This document shows, piece by piece, positions 21,045 to 32,140 of a stretch of 64,000 nt of DNA. A program made the translations under genes and the position numbers. This DNA comes from Athripsodes cinereus (Eukaryota; Arthropoda; Insecta; Trichoptera; Leptoceridae): assembly GCA_947579605.1 (NCBI GenBank), contig OX388329.1:25066299-25130298 (forward strand). Direction: 5' to 3'. The notes under the pieces were generated by a model that saw only the letters and a list, made by a program, of their open reading frames with translations, was not told where the DNA came from and searched no databases. Every line of letters starts with the position of its first letter. The first letter of the stretch is position 1.

Positions 21045-23490
21045 ATGTACTATTTAAAAAAAATCATATGAATGTCATAAATCGATTGATGGGTATGAAT
21101 CTAATAAACATCGTTCAATTAACGTATTTCGATTATTATAATTCGATAACTTGCTCGAATTTATATTATGTATAACCTAATAAAACTTTTATGGAACGTA
21201 TTATTGAGTGTAGTCTATTTGATGTTTGAATATACATATGAACAAAAAAAATAAACGAAAAATATAAACAATGCATTATCCTACTTAACTTGTATCCATA
21301 ATTTGACACTTTGCTATATTACACTTAGCACACAAAGATGTCATTTATGATAAAAGGTATATATAACAAAAACCATCAAACTAATATGCATAAAAACACC
21401 CAAAGTAGACAATGCCCGAAAAAGCAAGGTGATTAGGACTATGCAAACAGCACCCGTAGTTGCCTCACTGGGCAAGTGCCTGTATCGAGGTAAAAAAAAT
21501 ATTATTATTAAGTACATTGAAATGTACATATCTACTTAAAACGAAGCTCTTTAATACTTTTTAAAAGTACATAGTATAACCACAAATATTATAATATCTT
21601 AAACATCAGACGACAAACACAACAATACTCAATACTTGCATACTTCTGTTTCGTTGTTATGTTGGGATAACATGAAAGACGTGAATCACGCTTGAAATTA
21701 AAAACTCGGAGACGTGTGTACCCATAGGTATGCTATGTTTTTACTTTATTTTAGTACGTAGATACTTACTTACTATTAATAATAATATTACAATCAAATA
21801 TAATAAAAACAGTAATAAAAGTGTATAAAGAGGAAGATCGTCGTATGAAAATAATATAATATTTCGAATACCAAACCATCACGAGGTAGCCTTATATGGA
21901 AATGGCAGATATCAATTAAAGTCTAAAATGAATTAAATATTTACATCATTTCAATGAAATATTTATCAAATTCGCATGGAAAATTTAACTTGGATTGTCA
22001 ATCAGTAAATTTAAAGAAATATTTATTTATCGTTTCTGAGATTTTAGCCAATAAAAGTTTCGAAACTTTTCGTTTAGACCAAAGAGATAGGACTTATAAT
22101 TTCGACGAAAATAATCAGAATTAATATTGATTTTCACCATCGAATTGATCTTACAGGTGGTTTCAGTTGTTCATATTTGTATCATTATTAGTATCAGAGT
22201 TTTTTCTTTTTCTTGTCCTACAGTTGGGTCGGGAATCCGTTGCCCCTAGGTATTTCTCCTATAAACTCTTAATTGATTCTTATTGAGATTCTTCTGCGGT
22301 GACACAACATTTGGGTATTAATTTCCCCATCTGTTCCCTATCTGCATTTATTCTGAGATGTCTGGGATGTTACCTATGACACGTTGATGGATCGCGAAAT
22401 GTTTTTTGTGCGAGACATTTTTGTGAGTTTGAGTAGTACTCTGTAGTGAGTTTGATATAAGTAATCCTATGATATAAAGCGAGTTTAGTGTTTACGACCC
22501 AATATCGCACAAAGTTCTAGACAACATAATGCTTTTTTATCCACCAGATAACCGAAAAAGCATAATTCGAAATTTTTCTGTCGGCAAAGCAACAAATATT
22601 ATGTAATTATTTGAATGTGCATGTTGATATTTTCAACATAACTTACAATGATGACTTTAATCGCCTGAATAGAAACTCTCCTTGGATCCTGATGTTTTTT
22701 TTATGACGTGATGTCTCTTTTGAGATTCTATTTGTCTTGCTTTTTTAGATTTCATTTAGTTTTTCTTCCGCCTGAGACCTTCTTGGCCCAAAATTCTTAT
22801 GGTCTCAGTACAGGGGGACATTTTAAAGATAACAATAATTTATTGTAATAACATATTTCAAGGAACTTAGTATATAAATACTATGTTTGTAAATGCATTA
22901 TAAGCTTAACATGAAATAAACCAACTAATTTCGTAATTTCAGTAACTTAAATCATTCAAAAACATTCCATTTTTAAAATTTGTTTTCTTCTTACAGTCCT
23001 GTCAATGAATTTCTCACGATAAGTATGTTCGCAATATTATTATTTTTACACGGGCAAGTTCTGTTTAAACTTTATGACTCAATCCGTTCTCCGTTTTATT
23101 CCTCTCTGGTAAACCGTGAGTTCGTTGCATGTTAAATGTTTTAATTATGGATATACCAATACACGACAATTGTAAAATTTATATTACAACTACCACATAC
23201 CCACAATGGTTATCCGCCAAGAATAATATTATATAATATAATAGTTTAACATATTATATTTATATATTCGTAGCCAATCATTTATTATGAGTGATTATTC
23301 ATTTATATGTATGATTCACATAATAAATCTGATATCAATTATACCTTGAAATTAATCTGTATCCTACCTTACCTGCAACTTGTTTGTTCTTGTGTCCAGT
23401 ATTAAACAAACGTATCCCTCTTGAACTTTCACAATCATCTGTTGAACTCAGCTCTCTTTCAGTGATGGTTCGCCACTCTCCTGATGTCAT
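21045..23490. other. AT-rich region, nothing recognised
   Basis: About 2.4 kb without a supported gene or repeat end. Short frames such as 21341-21529 (minus) have no protein-like signature. There are weak TTATTATT runs. Confidence 0.45.
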
Positions 23491-23493
23491 CTG

Positions 23494-23685
23494 CAGGGCT
23501 ACTCTTGACACAATCTAAATACGATCTTGATCTAGTTTTGATCTTGATCATACGACGCACGAAGGGACTATGGTCAAAAACACCATGCTACCGCTACCGC
23601 TACCGCGCGATTTTTGGCCAGTAGTCACTTCGCGCGTCGTATGATTAAGATTAAGATCGTGTTTAGATTTTGTCAAGAGTAAACC
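23494..23685. mobile_element. Hairpin MITE (family F3, copy 1)
   Basis: Left end 'AGGGCTACTCTTGACA' and right end 'TGTCAAGAGTAAACCT' are inverses. Inner arms pair through 'CATACGACGCACGAAGGGAC' and its mirror. The core holds GC-rich CTACCGCTACCG repeats that pair with CGCGCG. A second copy is at 31180-31388. No coding capacity. The target duplication could not be decided. Confidence 0.75.
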
Positions 23686-24114
23686 TGCTGATCATCTTTT
23701 GCGTTATATTCTAAGCTAGCCGATTGAAGTTTATATTCTGATAATTAAATGCCTGTCTATCTAGCTACTCAGAACACAGGGTTTTTCTTGGAATAATTGT
23801 CTTCGTCGAAAAACCTGATAATATGACGTGAATAATGGAATTACTTGACTTTTAGATTTTTAATGATTTGTAAATATGGAAGAAAATATGCGTATATTTT
23901 GCGTAAAATTCCAATAAAATGTGAAAACCTCTTTTGACATTTATAAATTACTGGGCAAAACAACGATATTAAAAGAAAAACAGTATCGTTTTTTGGCGAC
24001 ATTTAGTGTTTCAGGTTAACAATCAACGATGTATTGTCGACAGCCTCGAACACAATCGTAAAAAAGGTTGCTGTTTGATGACAAGTATTCTCAACAATAA
24101 TGTCGAATATAACA

Positions 24115-24290
24115 AGTTTGACAAGAAATTGGTGGGATCGGTGAACGTACCATGGGTAAAGTTAACTCAAACCAGCCCAAGCCGATTCGTAAGCATCGTA
24201 ACACCTTTCCCGTTTTTTTCTAAGAGGAGTTTGCACAGTCTGTTGGTTGTGTGGATGAGGTGTCTGTTGAGTAATATTATTCTTAATATC
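24115..24290. mobile_element. Foldback element F1, right half
   Basis: 'CGATTCGTAAGCATCGTAAC', then 'TTTGCACAGTCTGTTGGTTG' and 'GGATGAGGTGTCTGTTGAGT' match the right arm of the full copy at 2358-2460. The left arm is missing or unrecognisable, so this is a solo arm. Confidence 0.6.
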
Positions 24291-24299
24291 TTCACTCAC

Positions 24300-25135
24300 A
24301 TTATATCTATATCCATATATACACGTAGGTATATGATATAAAATATTGATGTGATAATGAGAAATGCATAGCGTACCTACAGTCATGTGTAAATTATTAT
24401 AATATAATATTAAATTATCATAAACAATACAATAATTAAATAAATACTTAATTTTACATCGTGAAGCGCACACGTCATTTATGTACAATAAGATATTATT
24501 ATTATTTTAATAAGTACAAACTCAATCATCACATTAACATTCTTACGATTATCTTTGTTATTAATAAAAATACACTTGTTATGTGGTTACATTGATCTGC
24601 GTTCAGTCGATAAGCCAGCCATGCAAAGTAGTACTGTACTATGAAAAAAACATCATTTAAGAATATTTTTTTTTTAAATTTTATTTCACAATCCACGGCG
24701 TGAGCCTTTTACATGTTCATGAATAAACAATACACAAATAAAATATCTCATTCACAACACAGTTGGAAAACAAGAATTAACAAAACACAAAAGGGAATCA
24801 TTTCATAACGATAATAATTTAAGTCAAATCATAAAATATTGGAGTGTCAGTACAGAATGTCAATGAAATGTTTAGTATTTAATATGTCAAGAATTAAAAT
24901 TGCAATAATGTAGGAGATGTCATGTAGATAGAAGAAAAAAAAATCTAATCTAAAGGAAATGATACAAAGAATCTAAATGTCAAAAGAATTAATGTCATAA
25001 ATAGATAAAATGTCAATAAATTAAACAGAAAGTTGTTAATTACAATTTAAATTATCAATGATGTGATTTACCAGATGATATATACATGTGTTATTAGATT
25101 AATGTTATTTTTAGTGAATCTATGTTTTTGGGGAA
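24300..25135. other. AT-rich spacer
   Basis: Repeated 'ATGTCAA' words and T/A runs. No gene or repeat family recognised. Confidence 0.4.
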
Positions 25136-25138
25136 CAA

Positions 25139-25295
25139 CAGACCCCCTAGACAAACCGTACTTGGCGATCGACTACAAACGAATTTTCGATTATAACCGC
25201 AGCAATAACGCATAATTGCACGTACATGTAGGTAGATTGTCGAAGAGTTCGCCAGTAAGTAGTCGATCGCTAAGTACGGTTTGTCTACGGTCCCA
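25139..25295. mobile_element. Hairpin MITE (family F2, copy 2)
   Basis: Arms 'AGACAAACCGTACTTGGCGA' and the mirrored 'GCTAAGTACGGTTTGTCT' pair over about 40 bp around an ACGTACATGTAGG loop. This is the cleaner of the two copies and lies opposite in orientation to 2562-2717. No coding capacity. Confidence 0.8.
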
Positions 25296-25437
25296 GAAGG
25301 TAAAATAGATATTTGAGCAATATCATAAGTTAATATAATGTATAAATTTGAATTAAAATATTTATACAAAGATTTATTGACAACTTGAGTGCGAATCATT
25401 AACGATTTCCTTTTTTATAATAATACCTATAGGATTA

Positions 25438-25570
25438 GTTGAAAGATATCGCATTCTAACGAAAAACTCCCCCTTTATACATTGAGTTGTATAACTAATA
25501 TTTTTATGATACTTTGTATTGATTTGAAATATTGTTATCAATTTACAGTGTAGAAGAAAATAAATAAATA
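25438..25570 (+). repeat. LINE 3'-UTR tail, family D, diverged
   Basis: 'AAAACTCCCCCTTTATACAT' and 'ATCAATTTACAGTGTAGAAG' followed by (AAAT)n match the family D tail order. No coding part is attached. Confidence 0.5.
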
Positions 25571-26439
25571 ATAAATTACTAAAAATTATATTAGTTAAGA
25601 CCTTATTTTGTATAATGCGGTATTGAAATGTCTATTTTGTTTGGTATTAAAACCTACAATAAATCATAGTAAGTATATTTAAAAAAAAAATATTTATCAA
25701 CCAAGAAATACATACAGTTATTTGACACATATAACAAAACATTACATTACATCAATATTTGGCCAAAGAAATTTGCGGATATAACGAATATATCAGTGTG
25801 TTTGCAGATCTATAAAAAACATGAAATGAGTTCATAAAATTCACTTAACATAACATATAATTCGCAACAAAGTTCATAAGTAGTGATGTTTGGTCAAATT
25901 CACAGTTCTATATTATTCCTTATTCGTCTCTGCAACTCTGAAATTTTTTGATAGAAAAAAGTCATCGTTAACCCATATACTCTGAATATGACTGTTTTCA
26001 ATAGCAATAATTAAATTGTTGCCTACATAATTCAATGCTTACAAAGCGTGAACAAAAAATGTAATGTTTTTATATCACAAATCATTATAATAAAATTATT
26101 ATTGTGTATATTGTTACCTCTTGTAAAATAAAACTGTGAGTAATTAGAGGTGAAACATGTAACCGAGAAATTATCCGGTATTCATCGTACTTGATTTACT
26201 ATCCGATTGTATTGAACTACTGCTTGAGAGGTTTGTATGCAAATACACATCAATCTTATTATTGTTCGATCGATGTAGCTCAATGGATTGTTCGTATATG
26301 CTTGCCACTGAGAATCCTCTGTAACTTTTGTTTTTATGTTTTGATTTTTTATGTTTTTATGTTTGGTTTTTTCATTGTATTAAGGTAGGTATAGGTATGT
26401 TGATAATGAACATATGTAATATAAAACAAAGTGTAACTA

Positions 26440-26560
26440 TAGGCATTCTACTGAATTTTTTAAAGCTTATATTCACTTCCCTTCTCACTTTACATTTGCT
26501 TGACGATGAGAGTGGAAGCTTTCGAAAATTGGATCGCAAATGAATAAAGTCATCAGTGGA
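26440..26560 (+). mobile_element. Repeat end with hammerhead-like core (family H)
   Basis: A 7-bp perfect stem (CATTTGC 26493-26499 with GCAAATG 26536-26542) encloses TTGACGA, a paired GAGAGT/GCTTTC hairpin, GAAA and AATTGGATC. The order is that of a type I hammerhead with C3 changed to U and an extra U before stem II. It is followed by AATAAAGTCATCAGTGG, which aligns with the end of the related copy at 36570-36780. Confidence 0.45.
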
Positions 26561-26569
26561 ATTACTAGA

Positions 26570-26856
26570 ACGGTGTATTGTGAAAGAGGGACGCCCGGGC
26601 CGACGGAACCCCTGCGGACGGAAGAACAGTGCTCTTTTTGGCCAACTATAATTGGGCATTCTCAAAACATGTCCCAGCCAGGACCATCGTCTCTCTTTCA
26701 CAATACACCGTTCCTATGACAACGATATCAGAGCGCAAGGAATGTCGTGGAAAGAGGTGACGCAATTGGCGCAGAGACGCTCTGAATAGAGGAGGCTGGT
26801 TTCTGCCCTGTGCTCCCGAGAGGAGCGTTGAGGGCGATGAAGATGATGATAATGGT
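26570..26856 (+). pseudogene. LINE family B insertion with inverted 5' segment
   Basis: 26693-26840 (+) encodes 'DNDIRAQGMSWKEVTQLAQR' of LINE B and ends in GAGGGCGATGAAGATGATGAT. 26570-26692 encodes the preceding part ('WSWLGHVLRMPNYSWPKRAL') on the opposite strand. Both parts contain the same ~20-bp CCTCTTTCACAATACACC block at their boundaries. The whole insertion is flanked by ATTACTAGA at 26561-26569 and 26857-26865, an exact 9-bp target duplication. This is the known outcome of twin priming in LINE integration. A premature stop (TAG in 'CTGAATAG') also breaks the frame. Confidence 0.85.
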
Positions 26857-26882
26857 ATTACTAGATATTTTGTTTTATTTGA

Positions 26883-27062
26883 ATTTCTTATTCTATATTC
26901 ATACAATTTTTCATACACGAATGTCGATTTCTCTTACTTAACACACGGTCGCTTAGGGAATTTGATACACGTAATTAATCCACGTGGTTCTCGGACGCCC
27001 ACGTTTCCTCATACCTCCTCTTTCAAATAGGTAAATCATCTTTGTCATCCATAACCTACATA
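26883..27062 (-). pseudogene. LINE family A fragment, degenerate
   Basis: Minus-strand sequence matches the 'ESRGRP'-type segment and the 'KREIDIRV'-type region of family A (compare 12000-12180): the plus text 'CACGTGGTTCTCGGACGCCC' mirrors 'CACGTGGTTCTTGGACGTCC'. Frames are broken by indels. Confidence 0.55.
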
Positions 27063-27527
27063 GCTATTTATCATTTGTCTTTTCTTTGATGAATTATGTT
27101 TTACCTACCGTTTAATTATAAATAAATGATTATTGTTGCAAATTGTATATTTATCCATAATAAATATTTCTCTTACTTTTTGTAATATTTTTGAAAATTA
27201 TATGTCTTCATTGCTGTGTTTGTCTTGGGATACAAATATTAAAGAGATTAATTTCATCCAAACTAAATAATCCACAACATTAACCAGATATTCCGGTTCA
27301 GGCTCATGTTGGATATCTGTTATCCGCTCCAACTTTTATCTGTTTCATCTTTATAACAACCTAACACGATCTCAGATGAGATAAAATATATAATAATTAT
27401 ATAGGTTCATATAAATAATAATCAAGATCAAATCGACAACATTTAAGCAAACTAATAATGATAAAAATAATTATGTTAATTAACCTTTTAACTTGTTATC
27501 GTTTTGTCATATAAACAGTTCAAACAA

Positions 27528-28177
27528 TTTTTTTTTTAGATAAGATATATCTGGGTTTTTTGTTCAAAACCCAAATACAACCTTATTCATTCTTTACTGT
27601 ACATTGATAAAAAACAATTACATATAAGGTATACATTCAAATCAAATACAATCAATATACAGAGGGCGAGTTTATCGCAAAGGCGCGATTTCTTCCAACT
27701 AACCCAAAAGTATTAACTTAAAAAAAAACATATGATAAAAATAAAATCAATAATCCAAAGCAATTTGGGTAAAAAATAGAGAGAAAAAAAATACATACCT
27801 ACACACATATAGGTATATAAAAAGGGAGAGACTGAAAATAAAAGATACAAACATACATGCATAAAAAGAGAGGAAAAGGGGGAAAAAAGGGGGGGGGGTT
27901 AGGAGTGATGGGTTTCAGGTTTCAGAGGCTGTGTTTGTGTTTGTGGAAATCATTTTCTCCTTAACGGCTCGCTTGAAAGGCGTCAGACTTCAGTCAGCCT
28001 AAATTTTAAAGGGAGATTATTCCAGCAACGAGCACCCTGAACTGCAAAAGCTTATTCACCTTTCACAGTAAGCTAATAAAAGCTTGTGTCGTGAAAGGGG
28101 AGTTTGTCGGCACCTGGTATCGAACCACGGACCCCTTGTTCATTAGGCCGAGACTCTACCTCCAGGCTATCGACGAA
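27528..28177 (-). repeat. SINE-B interrupted by a LINE insertion
   Basis: The A-tail and 'GATATATCTGGGTTTT' segment at 27528-27589 and the body plus tRNA-like head at 28051-28177 belong to one SINE-B copy. 'GGTATCGAACCACGG' is the B box on the minus strand and 'TACCTCCAGGCTATCG' is the head. They are separated by the LINE at 27590-28050. Confidence 0.8.
27590..28050 (-). pseudogene. LINE family D, 3' end, nested in SINE-B
   Basis: On the minus strand the 5' part encodes 'FAVQGARCWNNLPLKFRLTE', the W-N-x-L-P C-terminal motif of CR1/Jockey-type proteins. A 3' UTR with a long C-run (27887-27899 as G in plus) follows, then the 'GATAAACTCGCCCTCTG' tail. CTTATTCA borders both sides (27582-27589, 28051-28058), an exact 8-bp target duplication. 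This copy shows the dispersed family D tail is part of a LINE. 5'-truncated, non-functional. Confidence 0.8.
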
Positions 28178-28981
28178 TTGATAAATTGTTTTAATTTATC
28201 AATTTTGGAATTCCACGTTATGTGTACCAATTCTAAAAATAAAATGTTCGTAACATTTTTTCCTCGGTTTATCTTAATGAAAATGTCATAAAATAAACGC
28301 GATTTGAATCGTATCACTTTAAGTTTTATCAATAAGAGACAGGCATAATATTATCGTTTATACTTTTCGATATATAATATTTTTTATCATATTTAATGCA
28401 CAAAGAATGCAAATTATTATACCTATAACGTTGTCTCCGTTTACTTCGCAACACTGTTTCCTGGAACTATTCGTTCGACAAATCGACCAACTCAACAATC
28501 GATTCTCTTTTATAATAATAATAATAATAATCAATCGATTACGAATAATAATTAAAAAGACTTTATATCGAAACACGATCGCGAGGAATCCGGTGAAATA
28601 TTAATAAGTAGGTAATATTATGTTTATTGAAAAATAAACTGTATATTGTAGTATTATTATTAAACGTCATTATCGTTTGCACGATGATAAAGATCGGTTT
28701 TAATATTTGTTTTATGTCGTGTATCGATTGCAGACAATTTTATCGCTCTTCTTCCTAGTATTAGAAACCTCCCATTTCGATTGATTCGATACGTATCGTC
28801 TGTACATTTTATTGGTTATCGTACAATTGTACTCGTCGAGAAAATGTCTATTACTTCAGCGATACAATAATTTCATCGCTTTGACCAACTTTTTTCAGGT
28901 GTTGCAGAAAAAAAAACTTTTTTTATATACAAAATATAATGTTACTTTTATAATGTAAGATTAATTTTATAAGTTCATTTG

Positions 28982-29043
28982 GCGTTCCGTTCTCTCTGCC
29001 TTACCCACTTGGAACACGGCCTGAGGGTATAGTATAGTATAAT
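28982..29043 (+). repeat. LINE family A 3' terminus
   Basis: 'CGTTCTCTCTGCCTTACCC' and 'GGCCTGAGGGTATAGTATAG' match the end of family A, including the (TATAG)n tail. Only the last ~60 bp remain. Confidence 0.55.
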
Positions 29044-29149
29044 GCAATAACGTTGAGTATATATGTATCTTACTGTGGAGCACCGACGATGAATTGGCCT
29101 CCCACTCTTTTCATTAAGTTTTCGAGTGTCATGTTTAAGGCAGATGCAT

Positions 29150-29660
29150 AATATGTCTGCCAAAAGTAGCAGAAATATATGCAAATGCTTGTTATATTTC
29201 TTTTATGATTTCTTCAATTTCACAAGTTATATATATATTTGTGATTTAATAGATATATCTGGGTTTTGTTATAAATCCAAATACAACCTTTTCACAGTAA
29301 GCTACTAAAAGCTTGTGTCGTGAAAGGGGAGTTTGCCGGCACCTGGTATCGAACCACGGACCCCTTGTTCACGAAGCCGATACTACCTCCAGGCTACCGA
29401 CGAACTAAATACACGTACAAAAATATTCAATATAGTACATAGTGTTTAATTAGAATTAAACATATCTATAAAAAGAAGAAATAGATTTTTATTTACAAAA
29501 TATAATACAGCATTACATACTTATATATCTATTTGTCTATGTATGTAATCTATGTCTGCCAAAAGTAGCAAATATATTCAAAAATATATGAAAATACTTA
29601 GGTATATAATTTGGTTTAAAATATCTTCAATTTCACAAGTTGTACAATTTAATATTCAAT
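29150..29660. repeat. Direct repeat pair flanking a SINE
   Basis: 'TCTGCCAAAAGTAGCA' plus a 'TTCAATTTCACAAGTT' block occur at 29155-29230 and again at 29550-29642 in the same orientation with divergence. SINE-B (29250-29409) sits between. It may be an old local duplication or two copies of one repeat. Confidence 0.4.
29250..29409 (-). repeat. SINE-B copy
   Basis: Minus strand: A-box-like head 'GTAGCCTGGAGGTAG' region, B box GGTTCGATACC, then the standard body and AAACCCAGATATATCT tail. It lost about 30 bp of body between 'AACCTT' and 'TTCACAG' and has little A-tail. Confidence 0.8.
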
Positions 29661-30035
29661 TTAAATAGCTTTTAATTAGAATTATACAATTTCTTCTATA
29701 CTCGGTTGCTATTATTATTTGCCAAGAACGGGCTAATTTAAATAGTCTTTGATTGTTGGTTAGTTATTTTCTGAGAATTCATTTATGGTTTTTGTTTAAG
29801 TAATTTTGCACGTAATTTAATATCGACTGTATTTTATTTGCTTTTCAAACCCTATTTGAATTGAATTAAAGAATATTTATTGAATTTATAGAATACATTG
29901 GCTATTTAAAAACTGAATTAAAAAAGGCATGAAAGTTAGTTAACAATATAACAGATAAATAAGATTGATTTTGACCAACTTTTGATGAAATGTAATGAGT
30001 CTGCTTTATATCTATTAGAATAATAAAAATCTAAG

Positions 30036-30212
30036 TTTTTTTTTTTTAAAAGATATATCTGGGTTTGTTATAAACCCAAATACAACCTTACACACCTTTC
30101 ACACTAAGCTAAAAGCTTGTGCCGTGAAAGGGAAGTTTGCCGGCACCTGGGATCGAACCACGGACACCTTGTTCTGAAGCCCGAGACTCTACCTCCAGGC
30201 TACCGACGAACT
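30036..30212 (-). repeat. SINE-B copy
   Basis: Complete from T-run (A-tail) to head 'TACCGACGAAC'. The B box reads GGTTCGATCCC on the minus strand, closer to the tRNA consensus than in the + copy. Confidence 0.85.
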
Positions 30213-30549
30213 TACCAGTCTTAACCCTTTTGTTACCAGTGTGCCCTCATAGGACCATGAAGAATTTTAGTTATTCAAAATCGCCTATTTATAAAAGAAT
30301 GAATGATTAACTATTTACAAAGGTTGATCTTATAAGGTGGAATAATACTTTTTCTTGATTGGCTGAGTTGACGTTTATTTTGTAAAACTCTATATAAATG
30401 TATGATTCACAGTGACTGCGTAAGTCGAAATCAAGTCACTGTATTATTGAAAAAAAGTAAAACTTAACCGCTTGTGTTTCTTAACATAAAATAAAAATAA
30501 AAGAATTTCTGTTGGACTCACTATTTTAATCATCATCTCCGTCGTTCTC

Positions 30550-30730
30550 TCAATTCTGAGGATCGTGTCTATAATGCCTCATTTTGCAGAACATCTGTGT
30601 GGTCTCCTTAATTTGGTTGCTCCATCTTGCTGGTACTCGGCCCCTTCCACTGTCATATTTGTGCATAAAATAAAAAGTTTCTAATTCATAGAGTTTGTAT
30701 CGTGGTCTCAATCTGTCGATATCCTTCCAC
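30550..30730 (-). pseudogene. RTE-like LINE C-terminal fragment
   Basis: The minus frame 30732-30550 includes 'GRGRVPARWSNQIKETT', similar to the G-R-x-R-x-P-x-x-R-W-S-D-x-I-K tail after the reverse transcriptase domain in lepidopteran RTE-type elements. It then has 'MRHYRHDPQN' and a stop. Nothing upstream resembles RT. Confidence 0.5.
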
Positions 30731-30767
30731 AAACAAATGGATTTCCTTATAAACGGTTAACATAACA

Positions 30768-31001
30768 TACATAGACAATTCACACAGATCGAGCTAGTCC
30801 CAAATTAAGATGAATCTTGTATTATGGTCACTAACACGACGATACACACATATACAATGCACTAAACACATATACATGTAACACCCAGATCCAGGACAAT
30901 TTGAAAAAGGTCATTTTTCACTTTGTCCTGGCCGGGAATCGAATCCGAGACCTCGTGACTCAAAGGCAATAGCGTTACCTCTGCGCCACACCGGCCGACT
31001 A
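30768..31001 (-). repeat. tRNA-derived SINE-A, full copy
   Basis: On the minus strand it starts with 'GGTGTGGCGCAGAGGTAACG' (A box), followed by 'GATTCGATTCCC' (B box). A unique body with 'TTTTTCAAATTGTCCTGG' follows, then a 3' end with 'GGGACTAGCTCGATCTGTG' and TGTTATGTTA. It is the reference for fragments at 3661, 5958, 31994 and 42899. It does not fold as a normal tRNA gene because the anticodon arm is not tRNA-like. Confidence 0.85.
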
Positions 31002-31179
31002 AGAGAGTTAGAGTTTATAGTTCTTTTTTACCAAAAGTCATATAAGATACCTACTTCTTTTTAGATCCACTTGCGTTTTATGAAAGATTACGATTGTTCA
31101 TAATTAAGGAGACAAGTATTTGTAAATTATCCTATGTTATATATTACACATCTTGTATTCAGAAATAAAACCTTCCTGC

Positions 31180-31388
31180 AGGGCTACTCTTGACAAAACT
31201 AAACACGATCTTAATCTAGTCTTGATCTTGATCATATGACGCACGAAGTGACTATTGGCCAAAAATACACGCAAACCGATCGCGCGTAAGCGGTAGCGCG
31301 GTGTTTTTGACCATAGTCCCTTCGTGCGTCGTATGATCAAGATCAAGATTAGATTAAGATCGTGTTTAGTTTTGTCCAGAGTAACCCT
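31180..31388. mobile_element. Hairpin MITE (family F3, copy 2)
   Basis: Left 'AGGGCTACTCTTGACA' and right 'TGTCCAGAGTAACCCT' ends pair, as do the 'GATCATATGACGCACGAAG' and 'CTTCGTGCGTCGTATGATC' arms. It is longer and better preserved than copy 1. The core carries a GATCGCGCG segment. Non-coding. Confidence 0.8.
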
Positions 31389-31993
31389 ACTGCTGATGTC
31401 TTTGTTATGGCGTCAAGAGGAAAACTCACATGTTAATTAATTATAAGGTGATGCAGTTATTTAATTGGCCACCCTTCTTGCAGGTGTAATTAATATCTAT
31501 AAAACACAGAATAGAAAAAGGAATGCATAGAAATAATAATTTTGTAATTTCAATTGTATTATTGACATAATATAAAACTACAGAGAGAACGTTCTTTACA
31601 AGAGAAATATCAAGTAATAAACAGGCGAGTTCGTAGAATCGAGCAATCGTAAAAATATTATATTATTCACTTGTAGACTTCTTACTAATAAATATATTTT
31701 ATAATAATACTTTTATTAAAATATTGCAGCAACAGGATTATGTATTTTTATTACTAGCTTCATGATTATAAACCTGACTTTGTTTGGAAAATAATTATTT
31801 AATTAAAAAAAGTACAAAATATTGTCACGGACAGGATAACATGCATATTATGTTTACTATATGCAGCTAGTCCGTAAGCTCCCCATTTATGGGAAATGTC
31901 ATTATAGATGAATGAGTAAAAAGTAACAAAGCACATTGCAGATAATAACAAACATTTCTCTACACTATCATCGCAGCGTAAGTGAAGTAGTTA

Positions 31994-32140
31994 GTAGTCC
32001 TGGGTCTTGGTGATACATGTATATGTATTTGATCCATTGTATATGTGTATCGTCGTGTTAGTACCCATAAAACAAGATTCATTTCTAAATTTGGGACTAG
32101 CTCGGTCTGTGCGAATTATCTATACATGTTATGTTATGTT
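31994..32140 (+). repeat. SINE-A, 3' half
   Basis: 'GTATATGTGTATCGTCGTG', 'ACAAGATTCATTTC' and 'GGGACTAGCTCGGTCTGTG' match the SINE-A 3' half. The tRNA-like head is missing. Confidence 0.7.
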
